Below are positions 4,785 through 11,668 of a stretch of DNA of 30,942 nt, in pieces. Made by a program: the position numbers and the translations under genes. Every line of letters starts with the position of its first letter. Positions within the stretch are counted from its first letter, which is position 1. A model generated the notes under the pieces. That model made no database searches and was not told the origin of the DNA. It saw nothing but the letters and a program-made list of their open reading frames with translations. Source of the DNA: a virus; the IMG/VR virus record IMGVR_UViG_3300037883_000075, positions 1-30,942 of that record; one strand, written 5' to 3'.

Positions 4785-7376
4785 ATGATGTCTCTTTCCA
4801 AGATTGCCGCGGTCGGGATCGCTGTCGGCGCCGCGTGTGCAGCGCTGACGGCCCGGTCCTTCGCCCAATCACCAGGAAATTTCTCGACCTTGTCGACGAC
4901 GGGCACTGCCACGCTCGGCGGTGACGTCCTGATGTGTTCCGGTCGCCCGTGGATCGATGTGCGGTGCAACGGTGCGGTGGGGGATGATAGCCACGACGAC
5001 ACCACGGCCATCCAGACCACGATAAACAGCGCGATCGCGAATAATTGGCCGCTTCATATTCCAGCAGGCACCTACAAAGTCACTGCGGGCCTGGTAATCG
5101 ACTACGCAAGCCAGGCGGCCAACGGCTTTCGCCTGATCTCAAATGGCGCCACGCTAGACGGCCGAGGCGTGCCGACAGGGCCCGTAATCCAAATTCAGTG
5201 CGGTGGCGGCAGCTCCGGCAGCCCTACCGGATGCTTTTATTTCAAAGAGGAAGGGTCCCTGTTTGTCAACGCCAATGCCCCTGGATACGCAGTCATCGTC
5301 GGCAAGACCGATTTCTCCGATGCGCATAATTCGATAAAGATCGATCATCTGATCGTCAATAACTCGAGCGCCAGTCCCTCGGCTGGGGCGTGCCAATTCA
5401 ACGATGTCCTGGACAGCGACATCTATGCCGTTTGCGATTCGTCGGGCGGGGCCGCGGGAATGGCCTTTGAGCAAACCCAATTCTCGCGCGTCTCCGGATC
5501 GGCAACCGCGTCGGGAACCGGTGGACGCGGTGTCGTCCTCGAAAATGGCTACAATTTTTCAAACACTTTTTTCGGACTTGACCTCGAAGTGTCGCCGACG
5601 TGCTTATCAATAACTTTTAACCACAATGGATTGAATACATTTGTCTCGCCTTATTTCGACTGTGTCACCGCGGTTAACGCGACATCGAGCACCAGCAATA
5701 TTTTGATAAATCCGAATTATGGCGGCAATGTCATCAATTTTGGGCCGAATTCGGTGGGGATGTCGGTGCAGGGAACAGGCTCACGCGCCAAGTGGATTTT
5801 TCCATCGACGGCAACTTACACGGCAGCACCGATCGACGATGGAATCTCGATTTCCAGCTACAACGCGCCGGGGGCATCGATGGTGGTTACGCTACCACCT
5901 GTCGCCAATGTGAATTCCGGCTGGTCGATGGCGGTCGCGACCGACAATGGCAAAGGAATGACCGTCGACGCACCGACCGGCAATATCGTGCTGGGGGGCA
6001 AGTTCGTGCCATCGGTGACATTGGGCGGCGGGAATTACGAATACCTGCGCGTGCAGTCCGATGGCAACAATTGGCGTATTGTGTCGTCAACCCGAAACAC
6101 ACGGCTGAACATGGGTTTTGAGCCCCCGCCCTGGCCGAGCAATTGGCTTTATCCGACGAGTTCGGGTTACGCCGCCACGCTCGGCGACAACGGCAACACC
6201 TTGTCCTCGTACGATACGTCGGGCGGGCTCACCGTCACCCTGCCCCCAACCACCAGCCTGCCCAACGGCTGGTCAATGGGGTTCGCCACCGACAACAACA
6301 AGCCGCTGACCGTCGCGGTGAACAGCACAGCCGGCGGCCGCATCATCTGGCCGGGGTCGGGTGCCTCGGCGATGTCGGTCAGCCTTGCCAACAACAGCGA
6401 AGGCGCCTACGAATATTTGACCGTGCAATATGATAGTTTGTCGGCCGGCGGCAATTTCCGCGTTGTCGATGCCACCCCGGCGACCTGGCAGGCGATTGGC
6501 GGCATCGGCTCGGCCTCGATTTCGCATTGGAGCTTTCCGTCGGGGTCGACCGCCTATGCCGCGAACCGAGCCGACAACGGCAATGTGATCTCGGCCTACA
6601 ACAGCACGGGCGCCTTTCTGACCGTGATCCTGCCCCCGACAAATACGATCTCGATGGGCTGGACGATCGGGCTTACCAACGACAACGGCAAGATCGCCAA
6701 TGTCCAGGTCAATAGCACGTCGGGCGGGAATATTCTTTATCCGGGCAGCGGGAACGCGCTCAATAATTTGTCTCTCGCCTCCGGAAATTATGAGCTGCTG
6801 GTTCTGCGCTTTGACGGCAGCAACTTCCGGGTTACGGAAGCGACGCCGGCGACGGCCGCCCTGACCGGGATGTCCGGCTCGACGCCCGACATCAACCGTT
6901 GGAATTTTCCATCGGCGGCAACTTATGCTGCGGGGCCGAGCGACAACGGCAACGCATTGTCGAGCTATAACACCTCTGCCGGGCTCACCGTAACATTGCC
7001 GGCGACGACGACCATTGCGCCCGGCTGGACCATGGGGTTCGCGACCGATGACGGAAAGCCGCTGGCCGTTCAGGTCAACGAAGTTTCAGGCGGATCGATC
7101 CTCGAACCAGCGCGAGGGGGCACCTCCACTTCGTCGATCGCTCTTGCCGCCGGGCAAAACTACGAATTCCTCCAGCTCCGTTTTGACGGCAGCAATTTCC
7201 GGATTGTCGGCGCTACGCCGCAAACGATCAATGCGCTTGGCGGTTTGATCTCGCCTGGCACGCCGGCTTCGAGCGGGGCCCCGTGTAACGTTGGGCAGCT
7301 CCAGGCCGACATCAACTATCTTTATTTCTGCGCCGCGCCGAATACGTGGAAGCGCGCGGCACTGTCTTCATTCTGA
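4785..7376 (+). CDS. Pectate-lyase-like tail spike with N-terminal signal peptide and four tandem repeats
   Basis: This 863-residue protein is probably a receptor-binding or depolymerase spike. Residues 1-28 look like a Sec signal peptide: a short basic start (MMSLSK), a hydrophobic core (IAAVGIAVGAACAALTA) and an SFAQ cleavage region. About residues 55-330 match the start of a pectate-lyase superfamily beta-helix (IDVRCNGAVGDDSHDDTTAI, then HIPAGTYKV). Residues about 336-820 hold four copies of a repeat of roughly 115-125 residues. The C-terminus (about 821-863) carries a two-cysteine end, PCNVGQLQADINYLYFC. The start is one of two adjacent ATGs with only a G-rich weak ribosome site. Odd points are its position between terminase and portal and the signal peptide, which ordinary spikes lack. 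Substrate and catalytic activity cannot be told from sequence. Confidence 0.75.
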   Translation: MMSLSKIAAVGIAVGAACAALTARSFAQSPGNFSTLSTTGTATLGGDVLMCSGRPWIDVRCNGAVGDDSHDDTTAIQTTINSAIANNWPLHIPAGTYKVTAGLVIDYASQAANGFRLISNGATLDGRGVPTGPVIQIQCGGGSSGSPTGCFYFKEEGSLFVNANAPGYAVIVGKTDFSDAHNSIKIDHLIVNNSSASPSAGACQFNDVLDSDIYAVCDSSGGAAGMAFEQTQFSRVSGSATASGTGGRGVVLENGYNFSNTFFGLDLEVSPTCLSITFNHNGLNTFVSPYFDCVTAVNATSSTSNILINPNYGGNVINFGPNSVGMSVQGTGSRAKWIFPSTATYTAAPIDDGISISSYNAPGASMVVTLPPVANVNSGWSMAVATDNGKGMTVDAPTGNIVLGGKFVPSVTLGGGNYEYLRVQSDGNNWRIVSSTRNTRLNMGFEPPPWPSNWLYPTSSGYAATLGDNGNTLSSYDTSGGLTVTLPPTTSLPNGWSMGFATDNNKPLTVAVNSTAGGRIIWPGSGASAMSVSLANNSEGAYEYLTVQYDSLSAGGNFRVVDATPATWQAIGGIGSASISHWSFPSGSTAYAANRADNGNVISAYNSTGAFLTVILPPTNTISMGWTIGLTNDNGKIANVQVNSTSGGNILYPGSGNALNNLSLASGNYELLVLRFDGSNFRVTEATPATAALTGMSGSTPDINRWNFPSAATYAAGPSDNGNALSSYNTSAGLTVTLPATTTIAPGWTMGFATDDGKPLAVQVNEVSGGSILEPARGGTSTSSIALAAGQNYEFLQLRFDGSNFRIVGATPQTINALGGLISPGTPASSGAPCNVGQLQADINYLYFCAAPNTWKRAALSSF
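5790..7245 (+). repeat. Four tandem domain repeats inside the spike gene
   Basis: Four copies begin near 5790, 6140, 6525 and 6897. Each starts with an aromatic-F/Y-P motif (WIFPSTATY, WLYPTSSGY, WSFPSGSTAY, WNFPSAATY). It continues with a DNG.-.SSY segment, a TVTLPP-type strand, a GW[ST]MGFATD segment, and ends with an aromatic G-N-F/W-R-[IV] motif. Copies 2-4 are closest to each other; copy 1 is more diverged. They look like duplicated carbohydrate-binding or trimerising beta domains. Confidence 0.85.
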
Positions 7377-7544
7377 GCGGAGAGGCCTCGACCGCAGAGA
7401 GTGCGATCATCTCGGGCCGCTGCAAGAGCCGTATCGATCTCTCGTGCTTCCGGCCGCCAACATGATGATGTCTCATGAGATTGACAGAAGCGCGAGGATG
7501 ACAATGTGGTTATCGCGCAGCTCGAAGCTTTCCGAGGTAGCGGC

Positions 7545-8885
7545 ATGACCGCGCCAAGCGGAAAGCGCACCTCTCTTGCTTCCTATAGTTGGGGCGGGTT
7601 GGGTTCACAAAACGATATCACCCAGTATCGGGAGGTCTTTCAACCCGATCAAGGGATTTTTTCGCCGGGCTATCCGCTGGTTCCGCCCGAACGCGAGCGT
7701 GTCCGGGTTTGGGATTTCCCGGTTGGTTACAATACGATTTACACACCACGCGGTTACGAGCCGACCGGGTTTCACGAACTGCGCGCGTTGGCAGAAAACC
7801 ATGACATTACCCGGCTGGCGATCGAGACCCGTAAGGATCAGATCGAAAAACTCGAATGGGAGATTAGGCCGCGCAACGAACATAAACCAACCACGGACGT
7901 GTCGGCGCGCATTGCGGCGCTGACTGAATTCTGGCGGAAACCCGACGCCGAGCAGCCATTTGGAACTTGGTTACGAGAGTTGCTCGAAGATCTGCTGGTG
8001 TTGGATGCGCCGTGTCTCGAAATGCGACGCAACCGTGGCGGTGACATTATCGGTCTCGACGTTGTCGACGGTTCGACGATCAAAGTATTGGTCGATGATA
8101 CCGGTCGGCGCCCTGGGCCGCCAGCGCCAGCTTATGAACAGGTCATTCATGGCCGCCCGTGGCGACTTCTGACCGCGGATGAGCTGCTTTACCTGCCTCG
8201 AAACCGACGGCCGCATAAGGCGTATGGGTTCGGGCCGTGTGAACAGATCGTCATGACCATCAATATCGGCTTGCGCCGCCAACTCATGCAGCTGCAGCAC
8301 TTCACCGAGGGCAACGTCCCGCCCGGCCTGTTGAATGCTCCGGACGGCTGGAATGCGGAGCAGATCCGCCAATTCCAGGAATGGTTCGACTCCATCCTCG
8401 CCGGCAACACGGGCAGCCGGACCCGGTTAATTTGGGCGCCGACTGGCGCAAGATACCAAGCGTTTAAAGAGGCGCCGTACAAGGACGAGTTCGACGAGTG
8501 GTTGGCTCGGATCGTCTGCTACGCCTTTTCCCTGCCGCCCACGGCGTTCACCCCGCAAGTGAATCGTGCGACGGCCCAATCCGCGCAGGAGACGGCGCTC
8601 GAGGAGGGCCTTGCTCCGCTGACCGGCTGGGTCAAACGCCTCGTCGACGGCGTCATACAGGACCGTATGGGGCACGCGGACCTCGAGTTCGTCTGGTCAG
8701 GCGCGAGACCCACTGATCCAAAAGATCAGGCATCCATACTCGACATCTACGTCAAGGACGGAATCTATACTTTGAACGAGGCGCGCGACATCCTCGGGTT
8801 GCCGCCGACTGAAGGCGGCGACCGGCCGATTTTTCTAACCCCAACAGGCCCGATTCCACTGAGGCCGAGCCCAACATTGGATTAG
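7545..8885 (+). CDS. Phage portal protein
   Basis: The portal is the dodecameric ring at one capsid vertex through which DNA enters and leaves. This copy has 446 residues from ATG 7545, chosen because CGAGG (7533-7537) lies 7 bases upstream; an in-frame GTG at 7506 has no better site. Typical portal segments are RLAIETRKDQIEKLEWEIRP (clip/wing start), LRELLEDLLVLDAPCLEM, the ADELLYLPRNRRPHKAYGFG region, GLRRQLMQLQHFTEGNVPPG (long stem helix), and the C-terminal FSLPPTAFTPQVNRATAQSA. It is separated from the terminase by two accessory genes and from the protease by a 5-kb fibre cassette, whereas these head genes are usually adjacent. Confidence 0.92.
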   Translation: MTAPSGKRTSLASYSWGGLGSQNDITQYREVFQPDQGIFSPGYPLVPPERERVRVWDFPVGYNTIYTPRGYEPTGFHELRALAENHDITRLAIETRKDQIEKLEWEIRPRNEHKPTTDVSARIAALTEFWRKPDAEQPFGTWLRELLEDLLVLDAPCLEMRRNRGGDIIGLDVVDGSTIKVLVDDTGRRPGPPAPAYEQVIHGRPWRLLTADELLYLPRNRRPHKAYGFGPCEQIVMTINIGLRRQLMQLQHFTEGNVPPGLLNAPDGWNAEQIRQFQEWFDSILAGNTGSRTRLIWAPTGARYQAFKEAPYKDEFDEWLARIVCYAFSLPPTAFTPQVNRATAQSAQETALEEGLAPLTGWVKRLVDGVIQDRMGHADLEFVWSGARPTDPKDQASILDIYVKDGIYTLNEARDILGLPPTEGGDRPIFLTPTGPIPLRPSPTLD

Positions 8886-9075
8886 CAGATCACTCCCATT
8901 AGAGGCTGATCCGCGCGAGTTCCGGGTCTATTCGAGCGGGGAGCATCCCGGCCGAAAGTAGCTGGCACCAAGCCCAGTCTGCGGCGCTACTCCTCAATCG
9001 CGATGCTTTTAAACGATGCTGCTTTTTGCGGCCGCACGCGCCCTGCTGTCAAAGACGAGAAATTAAGGAGCCAAT

Positions 9076-10437
9076 ATGAGCGTTCTTCCGAGCGACCTCG
9101 TTGCCTATGGCTCGGCCTACATGCCGGAGGCCGATGGAACTACTGTTGGCGGCGCGGTCGATTTTTCGCGCCGCGTCGCCTTCTACGACATCACGCCGGC
9201 CGGTACGATCAACTTCGTCTCGTCGAGCGCCACCGATACGCACGTTCAAATCCAGGTCGCGGGGCGCGACAGCTCCGGAGTGGTCCAGACCCCGGCGGCG
9301 GTCACGCTCAACGGCAACACGCCCGTCAGCGGCTCGCAGAGCTTCGAGCGGCTGCTCTACGGCGTCGTCTCCGGCGCTTCGCCGAACGGGCCGCTTTCCG
9401 CCCCGACCGGGGGCGCCGATACGACGCTCTCGGCGAACATCACCAGTTCCGCCACCTCGATGACGGTTACGGCGGACACCAATTTCCCGTCCTCCGGCAA
9501 CTATTATGTCGCGGTCGATACCGGAGCCAGCTTCGAGATCATGCAGGTGACCGGCGGCCAGGGCACGACCACCTGGACCGTGACGCGCGGCGTCTCCGGG
9601 TTTCAGGGCGGCGTCGCGCATTCTTCGGGCGCCGCGGTCTATTTGATGCCGGTCGGCGACGTGGCGGGGATCAGCAACATCGCGGTGATCTCCGGGCACA
9701 CCGCGCAGACTGGTGCAGCCAGCCACAGCGGTACGACGCCAGCGCTGATGAAATTGCAATCGGGCGACGGCGCCAGCGTCTCGCCCGGCCAAATCATTCA
9801 GATCACCAACAACAGCCCGTCCGGCGTCGAATACCAGCTCCGCATGATTATCGCGACTTCGGGCTACGGCACCGACGTGGTGGCGATCAATCGCGACTGG
9901 TCGACGATCCCGACAAACGCGACAACCTACAGCGTGTTTCAAGGGATGCTGTTCGAGACAGGCTTTGCCAGCTCGGGGGCCTCCTATGGCGACCCCAACC
10001 CGGTGACCTCGGTGATCCGCTGCTTCTCGACCTCGGCCGCCGACGTGCCGACCGGATCGGCGCGATACTTTTTCGAGAAGGTATTTGTCGTCAACAACAA
10101 CACCGCAACCGCCCTCACCGGGGCGCAGATCGAGATCGCCAGCGAAACCCCGACCCTGCCGTCGGGGGCATTGCTCGACGCGGCGCTGACGACAGCGCTC
10201 AACGACACCAACACCTGCAACCCGCGGCAGCAGGCGTCGTCCTTTGTGGCGACCGGATCTGGCGCGTTTGTCACCCAGCCCGCCTTTATCAGCGTGCCGT
10301 CGCCGGGCAACCTGCCGTCTGGTGCGGCGCCCAACGCCATCGGCGCGCAAGGCGTGTGGCTGCGGCTGACCCTGCCGGCCGGCACCGCCGCCTACAAGGG
10401 GTCGGCCGACCTGCGCACGCAGGGGACGACGACCTGA
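9076..10437 (+). CDS. Beta-rich structural phage protein (fibre or decoration candidate)
   Basis: This 453-residue protein has a strong TAAGGAG (9064-9070) 5 bases before its ATG, which suggests high expression. It has no signal peptide or membrane segment and is dominated by Ser, Thr, Ala, Gly and short hydrophobic strands (for example SSATSMTVTADTNFPSSGNY followed by YVAVDTG). A segment near residues 130-200 resembles the small beta module often found in fibre and baseplate proteins (TTLSANITSS, then TWTVTRGVSGFQGG). Near the C-terminus ANAIGAQGVWLRLTLPAGT-like residues suggest a repeated jelly-roll surface domain. No enzyme motif is seen. It opens the cassette between portal and protease; a capsid-surface or fibre protein is the best guess. 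Confidence 0.6.
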   Translation: MSVLPSDLVAYGSAYMPEADGTTVGGAVDFSRRVAFYDITPAGTINFVSSSATDTHVQIQVAGRDSSGVVQTPAAVTLNGNTPVSGSQSFERLLYGVVSGASPNGPLSAPTGGADTTLSANITSSATSMTVTADTNFPSSGNYYVAVDTGASFEIMQVTGGQGTTTWTVTRGVSGFQGGVAHSSGAAVYLMPVGDVAGISNIAVISGHTAQTGAASHSGTTPALMKLQSGDGASVSPGQIIQITNNSPSGVEYQLRMIIATSGYGTDVVAINRDWSTIPTNATTYSVFQGMLFETGFASSGASYGDPNPVTSVIRCFSTSAADVPTGSARYFFEKVFVVNNNTATALTGAQIEIASETPTLPSGALLDAALTTALNDTNTCNPRQQASSFVATGSGAFVTQPAFISVPSPGNLPSGAAPNAIGAQGVWLRLTLPAGTAAYKGSADLRTQGTTT

Positions 10438-10468
10438 TGGTTCGGCTTCGCATCGTGGCGGGCCGTCG

Positions 10469-11146
10469 ATGACGTTTATCTCAGTCCTAGCCACGCCCGG
10501 CGCGCAAGCGTTCGACACGGACACGGTGTTGACGCAAGCACAGGCACCGGCGCTCGCCGCGCAAGGTTACGTCTGCGCTATCCGCTATGTCAGCCGCACC
10601 AGCTCGAACGCCGCGGGCGACATTTCCGCGAGTGAGGCGCAGACGATCATCGAGGCCGGCCTCGGGCTGATGCTGGTGCAGCATTGCCCGCCGGCCTATT
10701 GGACGCCGACGCCTGCCGTCGGCACGCAATACGGGACGGCTGCCGCGGCGAATGCGTCGAGCGTCGGGTATCCGCGGGGTGCTACCCTCTGGCTTGATCT
10801 CGAAAACATGCGGCCCGGCTGCGGCGATCGGGCGATCATCGCCTATGTCAATTCGTGGTGCCGCGCGGTGGCGGCGGCAAGATATTTGCCGGGTCTCTAC
10901 TTCAGCGCCGATTGCCCGCTGACCTCGGGTCAGATTTATCTCGACCTGATCGTGACGCAATACTGGCGCTCGCTCAGCGCCGACACGCCAGCGGTCGCGG
11001 TACGCGGCCCCTGCATGCAGCAGTTCGTGCAATACGGGCAGGTCGCCGGGATCGACATCGACCGCGACGTGATCATGGCCGACGCGCTTGGCGGCCTGCC
11101 GTCATGGGCGATCAATCAGCCGACCCTGGCGATCGACGCGATATGA
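10469..11146 (+). CDS. DUF1906 (Rv2525c-like) glycoside-hydrolase-like protein
   Basis: This 225-residue protein matches the DUF1906 glycoside-hydrolase-like TIM-barrel family. Marks are AFDTDTVLTQAQ near the N-terminus (first strand acid), CAIRYVSR (about 36-43), LWLDLENM (acidic strand end, about 107-114), LPGLYFSA, TQYWRS, and the closing VQYGQVAGIDIDRDV. Family members act on or bind cell-wall sugars, though catalysis is unproven in most. In a phage it could help digest the wall during entry or lysis. It lies in the fibre cassette, 31 bases after the previous stop, and its stop overlaps the next start (ATGA), so it is co-translated with structural genes rather than with the putative lysis genes at the right edge. 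Confidence 0.75.
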   Translation: MTFISVLATPGAQAFDTDTVLTQAQAPALAAQGYVCAIRYVSRTSSNAAGDISASEAQTIIEAGLGLMLVQHCPPAYWTPTPAVGTQYGTAAAANASSVGYPRGATLWLDLENMRPGCGDRAIIAYVNSWCRAVAAARYLPGLYFSADCPLTSGQIYLDLIVTQYWRSLSADTPAVAVRGPCMQQFVQYGQVAGIDIDRDVIMADALGGLPSWAINQPTLAIDAI

Positions 11147-11367
11147 TCTTCGGCCGCTCAAACTGCCTCTTTTGGGCACTGGGGCGGTGGCGGCGGTTTG
11201 GCGGCTATCTTTTGGTGCGCCGCTCGCAATGGGGTCCTTTCCCTCATTTCGCCTGGAGCGAGACGCTGCAAACCTTCAAGAGCTTCGAACCGTTGCACCC
11301 GCGGCGTCGACGGCTGCCGCCGCTGATCTTCCGCGGTCGGGTCAGGACGACACGTCAGCCGCCATGA
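11143..11367 (+). CDS. Small conserved phage protein with NCLFWAL and PPLIFRGRVR motifs
   Basis: This 74-residue basic protein starts at ATG 11143, overlapping the previous stop (ATGA). It has the pattern I associate with a small protein family of alphaproteobacterial phages: an N-terminal GRSNCLFWALGRW, then GGYLLVRRSQWGPFPHFAWS, and a C-terminal LPPLIFRGRVR. It has one cysteine and many arginines and tryptophans and no membrane segment. The function is unknown. The start-stop overlap on both sides and the intact motif order make it a real gene, even though it is short and its neighbour downstream is broken. Confidence 0.7.
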   Translation: MIFGRSNCLFWALGRWRRFGGYLLVRRSQWGPFPHFAWSETLQTFKSFEPLHPRRRRLPPLIFRGRVRTTRQPP

Positions 11368-11564
11368 TTTTTCAGTCAAATTAGCCGGGGATCGCGAGAT
11401 GGTGAAGCGGCTCGAAGCGATGCCCGGAGGCGTGCAGCAGAGCCTCGCCCGCGCCGTGAACCCGCATCGAATTGCAGCGCGGCAGACTGTAGGACCAGGT
11501 GCTCAACGCCCGCACCGGCATCCTGCATCCGCCGATGGCCACGCTCGGCGGCGGCGGTCGATGA
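11364..11564 (+). pseudogene. Decayed HK97 gp10-like gene (second copy)
   Basis: The ATG at 11364 overlaps the preceding stop (ATGA), but the frame closes after six codons. Adding one T to the run at 11368-11372 restores a gp10-type N-terminus, with FSVKLAGDREMVKRLEAMPG and VQQSLARAVN. A second shift in the C-run at 11461-11463 then gives RIELQRGRL, an in-frame TAG (11490-11492), and DQVLNARTGILH. This last piece parallels LSGQVLHARSGALKQSI of the intact gp10-like gene at 19600-20079. The C-terminal two thirds are missing. Two frameshifts, a stop and the truncation show that it cannot make a working completion protein. Read as a relic of another phage's connector module. Confidence 0.72.
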
Positions 11565-11665
11565 ATTTAGCTCTCGACGGTAGCACCCAGGCTTTCGTGT
11601 TCAGGCTGCTTCCGCGTTCTAGGGGCGGCGCGCCAGTTTGGATGATCATTGGCCCGGTCGGATAA
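11561..11665 (+). CDS. Possible 34-aa remnant ORF
   Basis: The frame starts at ATG 11561, overlapping the stop that ends the gp10 relic (ATGA), and encodes MNLALDGSTQAFVFRLLPRS plus 14 further residues ending PVWMIIGPVG. It is too short for any family call. It may be a leftover of the gene that once followed gp10, or chance. Nothing else is seen before the next gene at 11669. Confidence 0.2.
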   Translation: MNLALDGSTQAFVFRLLPRSRGGAPVWMIIGPVG

Positions 11666-11668
11666 CCC

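Noticed and set aside
7462-7548. A 28-residue frame whose stop overlaps the portal ATG (ATGA)
   Set aside because: No ribosome site, odd composition (three methionines at the start, Ser/Arg-rich), and no recognisable pattern. The portal has its own good ribosome site, so coupling is not needed.
9003-10472. Alternative plus-strand frame of 489 codons overlapping the 9076 gene
   Set aside because: Its product is dominated by Arg, His and Gly without folds, whereas the 9076 frame is beta-rich and follows TAAGGAG.
9049-10524. Long minus-strand frame opposite the structural gene at 9076
   Set aside because: Arg/Gly/Asp-rich composition typical of antisense frames in GC-rich DNA; the plus strand has a strong ribosome site and sensible protein.
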